Source: Thiomonas sp. X19 (GTDB lineage: Bacteria > Pseudomonadota > Gammaproteobacteria > Burkholderiales > Burkholderiaceae_C). From it: 38,037 nt of DNA. The DNA lies in contig NZ_LT605203.1 in assembly GCF_900089495.1 (NCBI RefSeq), positions 1,766,849-1,804,885 on the forward strand. The letters run 5' to 3'. Position numbers and translations under genes: made by a program. The notes under the pieces were generated by a model that saw nothing but the letters and a program-made list of their open reading frames with translations, ran no database searches and had not been told where the DNA came from. Shown here in pieces: positions 28,153 through 36,269 of this stretch. The first letter of the stretch is position 1, and each line of letters starts with the position of its first letter.

Positions 28153-29345
28153 CACAGATTGGGCACCGCGCCAAACGCACCGGCCATGTATTTGGCGTAC
28201 AAACTGACATCACTGCGCACGCCGCTGATCTGATCGAGCCGCGAGGCAGCGCTTTCACAATCGGGATTCTTCTCCACCAGCATGATCTGCTGCTTGTCCA
28301 GTAAGTTCAACACCTCGATGGCGTGGCTGGTGAACACTAACTGGGCGTTGTGCGGATTGGTTCGCCGGCTGGCAAACAGATCGAGAATCGCCGCCAGCAT
28401 GTGAGGGTGCAAGTCACTCTCGAATTCATCAATCACGGCCAAACCGCCCTTGCTCAACGTGGGCAGCAAGAAAGAGAGCAAGGAGAATGCACTCTTGGTG
28501 CCGTTGGATTCCAGGAAAAAAGGCAGCTCGAAATTCTGACCGTGGCTGGCATGGCGGCCATAGGGCATCCACACCTTTTGCTTGATGTCGGGGTTCAAAA
28601 GGTTCTGCGCGACTTCGGACTCGCGGATACTCAGGCCCGACAGACCCAGATCCCAGGTGCAGAGCAGGCGCTCCATCTGCTCGCGTAGGGGCGGGTTCTC
28701 GTAAAAGCTCTTACCGGCCTGCAGCACGGCCAGATCGCCCGTCTGGACACGGCCCACCATGTTCACGTTGCTGCTGACGATGGGCGTGGCGAGTTTGAGC
28801 GCCATTGGCACGCCGTACTGCGCAGCCCAGGCAATCAGTGAGACATTTGGCCGCGCTTCCACCGCCTTGCTCGGGTCGAGGCCAAATTCTTGTTGTCGCA
28901 CGCTGTATGCAGCTTTGTCCTCATGCCAATCTCGGATGAACACATAACGAAAGCGGTCATGTTTGCGGTACAGCGCTTCGTGCAGGACACGTTGGGGTGT
29001 GCAGCGCAGCGCGTAGCGCCACAATTCACCGTCGATCTCGGCTGTACATTCCAGCTCCACCGGCTCGGCGCTGTTGGCGAAATGCGGCGACACCGGGATG
29101 GGCGTTCCCGGCTGCGTTTGCTGGAACGAGGCACTCAGAAACCAGCCCAGAAACGCCAAAGGTTTGAGCAATGCAGTCTTGCCCGAAGCGTTCGCGCCGA
29201 TGACGCCCAATACTTTGGACACACGTTGACCGGATGCGCTGGTCGCCATCCAGTCCGTGTCGGGCGCGCGCTGGTTGACGGCAAGATCGACCTCCACGCG
29301 ATCCAGGAACGACTGGAAATTGGTTGCCGCGTAGCTATGTAGCAT
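28152..29345 (-). CDS. rloA: RloA-like AAA/ABC ATPase
   Basis: A 397-residue ATPase from ATG 29345 (MLHSYAATNFQSF), preceded by AGGAG 8 bp away; the longer frame upstream is not homologous. It has Walker A VIGANASGKTALLKPL near residue 50, a long insertion, signature-like ESNGTKSAFSLLSFLLP, Walker B LAVIDEFESDLHPHML near 320, and an H-loop LVFTSHAIEVLNLL, the architecture of AAA_21/RloA-type SMC-like ATPases. Together with the TOPRIM-like RloB it forms an ATPase-plus-effector pair comparable in design to PARIS (AriA/AriB) and OLD systems. First gene of the defence operon, with tandem palindromes 23 bp upstream of its start. Confidence 0.8.
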   Translation of the reverse strand: MLHSYAATNFQSFLDRVEVDLAVNQRAPDTDWMATSASGQRVSKVLGVIGANASGKTALLKPLAFLGWFLSASFQQTQPGTPIPVSPHFANSAEPVELECTAEIDGELWRYALRCTPQRVLHEALYRKHDRFRYVFIRDWHEDKAAYSVRQQEFGLDPSKAVEARPNVSLIAWAAQYGVPMALKLATPIVSSNVNMVGRVQTGDLAVLQAGKSFYENPPLREQMERLLCTWDLGLSGLSIRESEVAQNLLNPDIKQKVWMPYGRHASHGQNFELPFFLESNGTKSAFSLLSFLLPTLSKGGLAVIDEFESDLHPHMLAAILDLFASRRTNPHNAQLVFTSHAIEVLNLLDKQQIMLVEKNPDCESAASRLDQISGVRSDVSLYAKYMAGAFGAVPNL

Positions 29346-29367
29346 GGGGCGGACTCCTATTGTCGTA

Positions 29368-29389
29368 TTCGTACGAAATTTCGTGCGAA
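29368..29389. promoter_or_regulatory. Tandem 10-bp palindromes upstream of the defence operon
   Basis: TTCGTACGAA (29368-29377, perfect palindrome) and TTCGTGCGAA (29380-29389, one central mismatch) are separated by 2 bp, and the whole block is itself nearly palindromic. They lie 23-44 bp before rloA, where a promoter is expected (minus-strand TTCGCA, 16 bp, TACGAC is a weak candidate overlapping them). This looks like an operator for a dimeric repressor; no cognate regulator is obvious. Confidence 0.6.
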
Positions 29390-29413
29390 ATGAGTGTAGT
29401 GTACTTGGCGCTG

Positions 29414-29439
29414 GCGGGGCGTGTTCTGCACAGCCCCGC
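29414..29439. terminator. Hairpin between relaxase and defence operons
   Basis: GCGGGGC (29414-29420) pairs with GCCCCGC (29433-29439) around a 12-nt loop. T-rich sequence follows only on the plus strand, so its role as terminator of the minus-strand transfer operon is doubtful. Confidence 0.3.
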
Positions 29440-29737
29440 TTTCGTTGCCGCAACGTGAACCAGCCGTAGGCCTGGCGTTCACGGGGCAGGGGCTCGGTGG
29501 TGCGCACCCGACAGCGTGTTCGAGCGGATCACAGGAGATGGCACAACGGCGATCAATGAACGAGCTGCCCGTAAGCACATCGGGGCGGTCGTTCTCGAGC
29601 GTTCGCAAGTGATTGATTGTGCTTGCGATAGTTTTTCTCGGCTTCCCAAGCGCGGCCCCGCGTTAGCGTCCCCGGCCACGTTGCCGATCACTTGCTTGGG
29701 CCTGCGCAATCGCTGCTCGATCGACGTCAAACTGTGT
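29440..29737. other. Gene-free interval
   Basis: About 300 bp between the relaxase stop and the defence-operon promoter region. Frames are open in several directions but none has plausible coding character or a ribosome site. No repeats or strong terminators are seen. Confidence 0.5.
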
Positions 29738-32197
29738 TCACCGCCCCATCCCTTGCTCCCGCTTGCGCTGTCTCTCGATCGAGGCCATGAAACCGCCGAG
29801 GCCGGCGGCCACACCGTCGCCGCGACGGGTGACGACTCGATCCACGACTTCGGCAATCAGCGTGTGCCCATTGACTCCTTGGCGCGTGGCCCGGTCATGC
29901 GCCGCAATAAACGCCTTGACCGGCCCGCTGCTGCAGTCGCCGTCCAACCAATGTTCCATCGCTTGTTCCATCGCTTGCGCGTGGCTGGTCGATGCAGGCG
30001 CAGTTGCTTGTTTTTCGGGCGCCGCAGGCCGCGCTTGCTCCGGTGCGGCTTGGGTCGGGGCCGGCGCGGAGTTGCCCACAGGTTTTGTGGATACGCTTGC
30101 GCCGCTTTGGTGCCCGCGCTCCCGAGCCAACATTTCTTGCATTGATTCATACGCGGCCCGCCCTAGCTCTGTCAGCTTGTCGCGCTCATCGATAAGCACC
30201 GTCCGAGCGGGATCGGTGAGCACGGCCCGCTCTTTGGCCGAGAGTGGTGTCCCGCGCCCAGCCGCTTCAAGCGCCCGCCAGCCTTCGCCGGACAAGCGTC
30301 CCAAAATGCCTTGGCCAGCCATGGGTGAGATCGACGCGGGTCGAGAAGCATGTCGCTCCGAGGCGGAGACGGAAGGCTTGACCGCAGCCAGCTTCTGCTT
30401 GGCTTGCGCATCGGCAACGATCGCCTGCAGATCGTCATCGGTCACGGTGATGCCGAGCCGCACCGCCTGGCGGGCGGCGCGTTCGCGGAACTCGCTGCTG
30501 CCGGTAATGGCGACCTTGCCGCCATACTTCTGCGCGGCGATGCGCAGTGCAGCTTCCAGGCTGTCGTCCGCCTTGTCGTGCATGACGATGCGCGGCCCGG
30601 TGTCGGTGAACTTCTCCCGATCATCCTTTCCCCGATAGATCACCAGTTGACGCTTGTGGTCGATCTCGGCGTGCAGTGCGGCCACGGTGAGATTGCGCAA
30701 TGGGTCGAGTTCTTCGCCCTCGATGCCATCTTGTTGCGGATACGCCTTGCTCTTGCGCTGCTCGCGGTAACGGATCCCGCGCAGCGCAGCCTGGGCGGCT
30801 TCGTCGCCCTGCTCGGCCTGCTGCTCAAGCCACGTGCGCCAGACCTGGGCGCGCGGGACCTTGGCCGCGATCTCTTTGCGCTCTGCGGCCTGGCGCTTCT
30901 GCAGTTCCTCGCGCCGTGCCGCAGCCACCCCCGCCTGATAAGCAATTGCCACCTGTGGGAGCATGCCGTCGCGCTTGTGTTCGGCAATGGCCGTCGCGCG
31001 CATCCGGCGCAATTCCGCTGTCAGCATTTGCCGCTCGGCCCGGTGCCGTTCGGTCAGCGCTTTGCGCAGGGCGGGGCGCCTTGCCCGCAATGCAGCTTGC
31101 TCATGCTTGAACCGCTCGGCCAGCTCCTTGCGCGCGGCCTGACGCTCAAGTCGCCGGTCTGTCCTGTCTGCGCGATCCCCGCGCACGCTCGGGCCGTGGA
31201 GCTGCCCCTTGCCGCCATCGAGCACGCGTTGATAGGTCAGGCTTGGTTCGGTCTGAGTTGCGTCGGGTGGCCGGTACGGCCCCAGCTTCCTTTCCAGCTC
31301 TGCCTTGCTTGCCCAGCGTCCAAGCTGTGACGCCTTGGCGGCCAGCACGCGGCCATCGTCCAGCGTCGTTGTGACGATCATCCCGGAGCCTTTGGGCTGG
31401 ATGATGCAGCCATACTGCGCCGCGGCTTGGTGGATGGTGTCCCACGTTGCGCCAGGGTTGGCCAGCGTTGCCTTGATCGCTCTGCCGGGGCTGCCTGCGA
31501 CCCATCGCTGGAACGCGTCGGCCCCGATGTTTTGCTCGGCGCGGTGCGCCTTGTCGCTGACCCGCATGTCGGAGTCTTTGAGAAGACCGCGCTGCGCCCG
31601 CTCAGTGCGGCTCATGCGGACAATGTCCAGTTCCGGCTTCTGGCCGGGTCCTTCACGCTGCACGGCGATCCACGGCCCGTTGTCGTGCCGCCAGCCTTGC
31701 ACGCCCTCGATCTCCCGCATGGCCTTGTCCAGCTTGAGCCAGTCCCAACCCGGCACCTTCTGGATGCGGTGCGTGTCGGGATGCACCCGGTTGACGACCA
31801 GGTGCACATGGTCGTTGTCGGTGTCCTTGTGAATGGCCCAGATGGCTTGATGCTCGGCCATGCCCACGGATCGCATCACGTGGTCTGCGGCCTGCGCAAC
31901 CTGCTGGCGTGTGGGGTGCTCACCCTCTTTCCACGAGAACTCGATGTGATACGCCGGGTGTCCAGTCTGCCGCCTGGCCTGCACGGCTGCCGCCGTGCTG
32001 TCGAGGATGGCAATGGCGCTCATGCGATCCTCGTGCGCGTCGAGTGGGCAATCCAGATTGATCGTGCCCATGTCCGGTGCGCCAAAGCGCTCACGCAATG
32101 CGACCTGATCGTCGCGGTCCCGGGCGACGTAGCGCACCACGTCGCCGAAGCCTTTCCCACTTCCGGCGCTCGTCTTGCGGATGACTTTACCGAGCAT
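29738..32197 (-). CDS. MOBP-type relaxase with LPD7-like domain
   Basis: Nicks the transfer origin and pilots the strand into the recipient. The 819-residue protein starts MLGKVIRKTSAGSGKGFGDV followed by VRYVARD; the Tyr there (about residue 23) is the expected nucleophile. Motif III is IHKDTDNDHVHLVVNRVHPD near 140, very like RK2 TraI and pTF-FC2 MobA. A long basic coiled-coil middle (about 360-500, rich in Arg/Glu) follows. Near 520-620 (LHAEIDHKRQLVIYRGKDD, KYGGKVAITGSSEFRERAAR) is an LPD7-like domain. The C-terminus is Ala/Gln-rich then helical (about 760-819). It overlaps the MobC-like gene by 11 bp. oriT was not located. Confidence 0.87.
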   Translation of the reverse strand: MLGKVIRKTSAGSGKGFGDVVRYVARDRDDQVALRERFGAPDMGTINLDCPLDAHEDRMSAIAILDSTAAAVQARRQTGHPAYHIEFSWKEGEHPTRQQVAQAADHVMRSVGMAEHQAIWAIHKDTDNDHVHLVVNRVHPDTHRIQKVPGWDWLKLDKAMREIEGVQGWRHDNGPWIAVQREGPGQKPELDIVRMSRTERAQRGLLKDSDMRVSDKAHRAEQNIGADAFQRWVAGSPGRAIKATLANPGATWDTIHQAAAQYGCIIQPKGSGMIVTTTLDDGRVLAAKASQLGRWASKAELERKLGPYRPPDATQTEPSLTYQRVLDGGKGQLHGPSVRGDRADRTDRRLERQAARKELAERFKHEQAALRARRPALRKALTERHRAERQMLTAELRRMRATAIAEHKRDGMLPQVAIAYQAGVAAARREELQKRQAAERKEIAAKVPRAQVWRTWLEQQAEQGDEAAQAALRGIRYREQRKSKAYPQQDGIEGEELDPLRNLTVAALHAEIDHKRQLVIYRGKDDREKFTDTGPRIVMHDKADDSLEAALRIAAQKYGGKVAITGSSEFRERAARQAVRLGITVTDDDLQAIVADAQAKQKLAAVKPSVSASERHASRPASISPMAGQGILGRLSGEGWRALEAAGRGTPLSAKERAVLTDPARTVLIDERDKLTELGRAAYESMQEMLARERGHQSGASVSTKPVGNSAPAPTQAAPEQARPAAPEKQATAPASTSHAQAMEQAMEHWLDGDCSSGPVKAFIAAHDRATRQGVNGHTLIAEVVDRVVTRRGDGVAAGLGGFMASIERQRKREQGMGR

Positions 32198-32492
32198 CCA
32201 GAACGTCCTGAATGGACTTTGCCGCGACGATGAAAGCCCGCATGACCGATTCGAACTGATCGCGGTCGCTGACTGACCAGGTGCGCTGCATCACGAGATG
32301 CTTCTGCAGACCGCCCAGCTTGCGCAGCTCGGCGTGCAACGCTGCGAGGCGGCGCACTTGCATGTCTTCGGCCAGTGCGCGACCACGCAGAAATTCCGCA
32401 ACAGTCAATAAGGATGCGTCGGCCATGAGCCGAACCGCATTCGCATCGTCCGGGCGAAAGCGCACCGTGAATCGACTGCCTCCGTCACGCAT
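32187..32492 (-). CDS. MobC/TraJ-like relaxosome accessory protein
   Basis: A 101-residue protein from ATG 32492, with GAGG 9 bp upstream; a TTG two codons earlier is less likely. It opens FTVRFRPDDANAVRLMADAS then LLTVAEFLRGRALAE, a ribbon-helix-helix layout typical of MobC/TraJ proteins that bind oriT and recruit the relaxase. A helical C-terminal part follows (LRKLGGLQKHLVMQR, FESVMRAFIVAAKSI). It overlaps the relaxase start by 11 bp and the TraL/ParA-like stop by 8 bp. Confidence 0.75.
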   Translation of the reverse strand: MRDGGSRFTVRFRPDDANAVRLMADASLLTVAEFLRGRALAEDMQVRRLAALHAELRKLGGLQKHLVMQRTWSVSDRDQFESVMRAFIVAAKSIQDVLDAR

Positions 32493-33258
32493 CGCCAAGC
32501 GCCTCGATCTGGCTCATGGAAGCATCGCTTTTCCGAAGCCAGGCAGTGAGGGCCAGTCTGTACCCCCAGGGCAGCCAACCGTTCCAGGGACTGTTCGAGA
32601 ATGGGCCAACTTCACCCGATCCGGTCGAGCTCGCCATCCCAGCAATGGGTAGCTTCCTGCCCAACATCTCGACAAGGCGCGGGCTCATCGTGGGCAGCGC
32701 CACATCGACCCAACCAGCGGCCGTCAGGCGTTGGCGCAGCGGGCTTGCATCCCATGCGGCAAAGTCATCGGGGCTGCCAAGGTGCTGATTGCGAACAACG
32801 GCCCCGCGACGGAACAACGTGGGGAAATTTTTGACGCGGTAGTCGAGCGCGGCGATGCTCTCTGGGCGGGGGCCGATGACCCAGACCGGAATCATGTTGT
32901 ATGGCTCCGCGTACTCATCCGCCAAGCTTTCCCCGGCGATAAATGCGCGCATGCCAATCTGCGCCGGCAGGTTGATGACGCAACGCACGTCATCCTTGAA
33001 ACCCAGCAAAGGGTCCATTGATTGCGCAAGATCGAGCCAGCCGTCTTTCTCCCCGAGTGCAACGAGTTCGCTCAGACACACGCGGTGATCGCGTTCGACG
33101 CCGCCCTTCCCACAAACGTCCGGGTTTGACTGGTCTGCATCGATGGCCGCGATGCGCACATCTTCACGCGCGGCATAGAAATAGGACAGCAAGGCGCGGG
33201 CGGTCAGCGTCTTGCCTACGCCGCCTTTGTCGCCGTCAATGAGGAAAGTTTTCAGCAT
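32485..33258 (-). CDS. ParA/MinD-like ATPase, TraL-type
   Basis: A 257-residue P-loop ATPase with the deviant Walker A IDGDKGGVGKTLTARALLSY at the N-terminus and AAIDADQSNPDVCG (switch I-like) near residue 37. Later motifs are weak. Proteins of this type occur as TraL in IncP and MobD in pTF-FC2 mobilisation operons, beside the relaxase, and their exact role is unclear; partition is an alternative, but no ParB or parS is visible. The gene has a good AAAGGAAA ribosome site. It lies between the TraK-like gene (29 bp upstream) and the MobC-like gene. Confidence 0.72.
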   Translation of the reverse strand: MLKTFLIDGDKGGVGKTLTARALLSYFYAAREDVRIAAIDADQSNPDVCGKGGVERDHRVCLSELVALGEKDGWLDLAQSMDPLLGFKDDVRCVINLPAQIGMRAFIAGESLADEYAEPYNMIPVWVIGPRPESIAALDYRVKNFPTLFRRGAVVRNQHLGSPDDFAAWDASPLRQRLTAAGWVDVALPTMSPRLVEMLGRKLPIAGMASSTGSGEVGPFSNSPWNGWLPWGYRLALTAWLRKSDASMSQIEALGDA

Positions 33259-33287
33259 GGTGTTTCCTTTCAGGGTGGTGGTGTGAT

Positions 33288-33722
33288 TCAGGTGTTTTCG
33301 CCGATGAACTTGCCGCGTGCTGATGGCCTCGGATCGGTGCCATTCGTCGCCAAGTCGGAGGCGACGTGATCGCCTGGCGAAGGTTGTTTGCGCGTGGACG
33401 CGGAGGGCGATTCGACAAGGGGAGCAGCAGCGACACGTCCCCCGTTTTTCTTAGGCCTTTTTTGCACCAGACCAGTCTCGTGGAGCGCTGCCAGAACAGT
33501 AGAAGGGCGTGCGTCCAACGGAGCTGCCAATAGTTCGGAGATGCGGCTTGCAGACAGTCCGTGCGCGAGAAGTCTCTGGATCTCGCCCGCATGGGACTTG
33601 ACGTATTGCAGGACGACACTCCCTTTCTCTCGACCCAGTAGGGATTCGAGTACCGCATCGGCGGCAACCAGCTTCTTGAGGCGCTTATCCCCCGGGGTGT
33701 TGTCAGGGTTCTGGGTGCTCAT
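33288..33722 (-). CDS. Small basic protein, possibly TraK-like
   Basis: A 144-residue protein with a helical core SVVLQYVKSHAGEIQRLLAH, GLSASRISELLAAPLDARPS and TVLAALHETGLVQKRPKKN, followed by a Pro/Ser/Lys-rich tail. The pattern of a Gly-Leu-Ser turn, Ile-Ser-Glu-Leu-Leu helix and following stf-like helix resembles the oriT-binding TraK family of IncP, and TraK-TraL is also the IncP gene order, but the resemblance is weak. An HTH DNA-binding role is inferred. An AAAGGATC site precedes ATG 33722. Confidence 0.5.
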   Translation of the reverse strand: MSTQNPDNTPGDKRLKKLVAADAVLESLLGREKGSVVLQYVKSHAGEIQRLLAHGLSASRISELLAAPLDARPSTVLAALHETGLVQKRPKKNGGRVAAAPLVESPSASTRKQPSPGDHVASDLATNGTDPRPSARGKFIGENT

Positions 33723-33752
33723 GTTTAGATCCTTTCGGTGGCGGCGCCACGC

Positions 33753-33926
33753 TCAAATTGCTGCGACAAACCAACGGTGCGGAGAGGCAAACAACACGGC
33801 TTGCCGTGCGGGTGTCGGGCGCAGCCTGACCAGCGCGCCAATGACAGAGAAACGTGATCGCAGATCGCGTTTGGCTGCCAATGGCATACCCTGTACAACC
33901 AAAACATCCACAGTCCGTTCGCTCAT
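33753..33926 (-). CDS. Unknown 57-residue protein
   Basis: An open frame from ATG 33926 (MSERTVDVLVVQGMPLAAKR) fits exactly between its neighbours (25 bp and 30 bp gaps), which is the main support. It is basic, with helix-like DLRSRFSVIGALVRLR, and ends HRWFVAAI. The ribosome site is weak. Function unknown. Confidence 0.4.
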   Translation of the reverse strand: MSERTVDVLVVQGMPLAAKRDLRSRFSVIGALVRLRPTPARQAVLFASPHRWFVAAI

Positions 33927-33951
33927 ATCTTGTTGTCTGCTTGCGGTTGCA

Positions 33952-34221
33952 TCAGGGTGCAGAATCGGCAGCGTTGCCAAGCGTCTCATGTGCCCTGAGT
34001 TGCTCAAGATGCCAAGCAAACGCCATGGTTGACGCAAAGAATCCGAGCCACAGAATCAGCGGAATTCCCGTTGGGAAGCCGATCTGCCAAAGCCCTGCAA
34101 TCCATGCGGCATTGACCAGCTTGATCAGACCGATCAAGACAGCTTTCTTGTCGTGCTTGATGTTCCACGCCAAGCGACTTCTGAACTCAGCAAGCAACTC
34201 ATCGCGCATCTGATTTCTCAT
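33952..34221 (-). CDS. Small inner-membrane protein
   Basis: An 89-residue protein with a charged N-terminus (MRNQMRDELLAEFRSRLAWN) and two probable membrane helices, about 28-48 (AVLIGLIKLVNAAWIAGLW) and 50-70 (GIPLILWLGFFASTMAFAW). Its GGAG ribosome site lies in the last codons of trbL and the gap is 3 bp, so it is coupled to trbL. No family recognised; position suggests a transfer-related role. Confidence 0.6.
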   Translation of the reverse strand: MRNQMRDELLAEFRSRLAWNIKHDKKAVLIGLIKLVNAAWIAGLWQIGFPTGIPLILWLGFFASTMAFAWHLEQLRAHETLGNAADSAP

Positions 34222-34224
34222 GGC

Positions 34225-35916
34225 TTACTCCGAATGACCGATTCGAATCTGGATACCGCCGCCACCGCCTTCGTGGCGCGCAATGTCGTCCTTGGTCCCT
34301 GCAGCGCGTCCGAGCCCGTCTTTCATCACGTTCCATGGGGATTTCCCTTCGTCCCCCTTCTCGCCTGCATGCGTTCCTGCGTCACTGGCTCCCGATCCAG
34401 TCGGCAAGTTCGGTGCACCGAGCGCGTCCGCGCCACCAGTTGCAGGAGCCGTCGGACTGGCACCGGAAGAAGCCGCTGAAGCGCCTGCGCCGCTTTGCCC
34501 ATCCTGTTTGAGCCGCGCAGACAGCGGACTGGCGGGGCCAGTCTGCAACTGCCCTTGCGTGAGCTTGTCGGTCATCATGGATTGCGCTTTCGTGCCGGTC
34601 GTTGCAGTGTTTGGCGTCACAGTGCCTTTGCTCGCCCCAGCGCCTGAATTGCCCATGCGCCCTGCGTCCGCAACGCCTTTGGAAGGCGCACCAGAGGCAG
34701 GAGCAGGTCCGCCCGGTGCGCTCCCTGCTCCGCCAACGCTGCCCATCGAACGAGCGCCTGGCTTCGATCCGCCGATGCCGCCTGGTGAGCCGCCGCCAGC
34801 GCCGGTCATGGCCCCGAGAGACGCGAGCTTGTCGGCACCACCAATCCCACCAGCAGCGGCGCCCGAACCACCGGAGCCCGCGCCCACGAGCCCGGCCAGC
34901 TTGTTCAATCCGCCCTGCGCGGCGCCAACGGCGCCGGCGTAGCCTGCAACGGCTGCAGCTCCGGCACCAGCCACGCCGGCGGCGACGCCAGCCGCACCAC
35001 CCGCGACGTTGCCCAGCGTCATGCTCGGACTGCCATTCATCATGGATGCAGCCAGCCCCGGAACCTGCATGCCCATCACGCCGTAGATCAGCATCGCCGT
35101 GCCGACCGAGAGCAAATCCATCGGCGGCAGGGATTTTTTGCTCGTCATCCAATGGTTGATGTAGGCGATCTCATTGCTGATGAGGTTTCCACCAAGCCCC
35201 GCGATGGCATAGATGATCAGCAGCTTGATTCCTACGCTGACCATGTAGCCGATGTACGTCTCTCCGAAGGTGCTGGTCAGTCCCGATCCAGTGAATCCCA
35301 GCAGCACAAGACCTGCGCCGCCAACGAGGTAACTTTCGATCAGCGTCATCAAAAGCTGCAACGCGACCAGGCTGAAACCGATCAGCGCCATGACCGACGT
35401 CAGGGCGACGATCATTGCCAGCAGAAAGTTGCTCCCCACGTGCAGGATCCCGCCCGGCTGCGCCTCGAACGCGGCCCAAAGCTTGTCGATCACGGAGAAG
35501 GCTTGTCCGATGATTCCCGAGGGGGTCATCGCCGCCGCACTCGCGCCCCCGATTCCTTGCCCCATTTTGGTGAAGCTCTGCAGGATCATCGGCATCCAGG
35601 TCGGCGCCTCCTTGATGATCGTGTAGAAGAACGCCAGGGAAGACACCTTGAGCGTCATGCCGGCGAAGAAGTCGGACAGGTCGTTCTTCTTGAGGACATT
35701 CTTGATGCCCCACCAGGCCAGATCGAGGCCGGCCAGGCCCGTAAAGATGCTGAAGGCGTAGCCCTGCGCCGTGGTCATCCATCCGCCCGAGGCGGTCTGG
35801 AAGTTCGTGGCGATGGCGTCGAGGTAGCCAGCGCTGTTCGCCGGTGCCGCGTGCGCCGTCGCGCCTGCAAGCAGCAGGACGAGCACGCCGCCCCACTTGA
35901 TGGATGTTTTTCTCAT
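34225..35916 (-). CDS. trbL: P-type conjugative transfer protein TrbL (VirB6-like)
   Basis: Polytopic inner-membrane component of the type IV secretion channel. The 563-residue protein has a signal-like start (GVLVLLLAGATAHA). TrbL core segments follow: GLAGLDLAWWGIKNVLKKND, then SFTKMGQGIGGASAAAMTPS. After that come five or six membrane helices, including LLAMIVALTSVMALIGFSLV, the LLMTLIESYLVGGAGLVLLG stretch and IKLLIIYAIAGLGGNLI. From about residue 310 the tail is Gly/Ala/Ser-rich and of low complexity, ending GGGGGIQIRIGHSE, a known property of TrbL/VirB6 proteins. A GGGGG ribosome site lies before ATG 35916. Neighbours TrbJ and EexN-like agree with the trbJ-K-L order. Confidence 0.9.
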   Translation of the reverse strand: MRKTSIKWGGVLVLLLAGATAHAAPANSAGYLDAIATNFQTASGGWMTTAQGYAFSIFTGLAGLDLAWWGIKNVLKKNDLSDFFAGMTLKVSSLAFFYTIIKEAPTWMPMILQSFTKMGQGIGGASAAAMTPSGIIGQAFSVIDKLWAAFEAQPGGILHVGSNFLLAMIVALTSVMALIGFSLVALQLLMTLIESYLVGGAGLVLLGFTGSGLTSTFGETYIGYMVSVGIKLLIIYAIAGLGGNLISNEIAYINHWMTSKKSLPPMDLLSVGTAMLIYGVMGMQVPGLAASMMNGSPSMTLGNVAGGAAGVAAGVAGAGAAAVAGYAGAVGAAQGGLNKLAGLVGAGSGGSGAAAGGIGGADKLASLGAMTGAGGGSPGGIGGSKPGARSMGSVGGAGSAPGGPAPASGAPSKGVADAGRMGNSGAGASKGTVTPNTATTGTKAQSMMTDKLTQGQLQTGPASPLSARLKQDGQSGAGASAASSGASPTAPATGGADALGAPNLPTGSGASDAGTHAGEKGDEGKSPWNVMKDGLGRAAGTKDDIARHEGGGGGIQIRIGHSE

Positions 35917-35928
35917 GGCAACCCCCGA

Positions 35929-36234
35929 TCAGAAAGCCCCAGGGCCGGGTTTGGCACTGTTTTGTTCGTCGTAGAAGGAGTTCGATGCGGCATCGCAGGC
36001 GGGATCCCACGTCTTGGCCTGATCGGCCCGGTGTGGCGGCTGATAGGGATTGATGTATCCCTCGTTGTTGTTGCACCACTTCACTTCGGCGGCGCGCTCT
36101 TTGAGGTGCGCGCTGAACCATGCCTTGTCGTGCCCGGAATAAGGGCTCGGGCCGGTGGAACCGGAGCCGTGCGAGCACGCACCCAGGGCGGACAGAGACA
36201 GCAAGCAGGCGAACAGGCGGAAGGTGGGTTTCAT
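35929..36234 (-). CDS. Entry-exclusion lipoprotein (EexN/TrbK-like)
   Basis: A 101-residue lipoprotein: signal peptide MKPTFRLFACLLSLSALGAC with lipobox LGAC (Cys about 20). The mature part has the EexN pattern of a helix ending in ER then WCNNN (HLKERAAEVKWCNNNEG) and a second Cys in DPACDAASNSFYDE. Such proteins block redundant transfer between cells already carrying the element. It lies between trbJ and trbL, the position of trbK in IncP plasmids. GGAG precedes the start. Confidence 0.75.
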   Translation of the reverse strand: MKPTFRLFACLLSLSALGACSHGSGSTGPSPYSGHDKAWFSAHLKERAAEVKWCNNNEGYINPYQPPHRADQAKTWDPACDAASNSFYDEQNSAKPGPGAF

Positions 36235-36269
36235 CAGAAGCTCCTATGGATGAGGGACGTGGCGACGAC

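Noticed and set aside
29516..30145. Plus-strand open frame of 209 codons overlapping the relaxase end
   Set aside because: It lies largely antisense to the relaxase C-terminus, with no domain and no ribosome site.
32485..33258. Call of the ParA-like protein as a partition ATPase
   Set aside because: No ParB gene or parS-like repeats nearby; its place beside relaxosome genes favours the TraL/MobD type.
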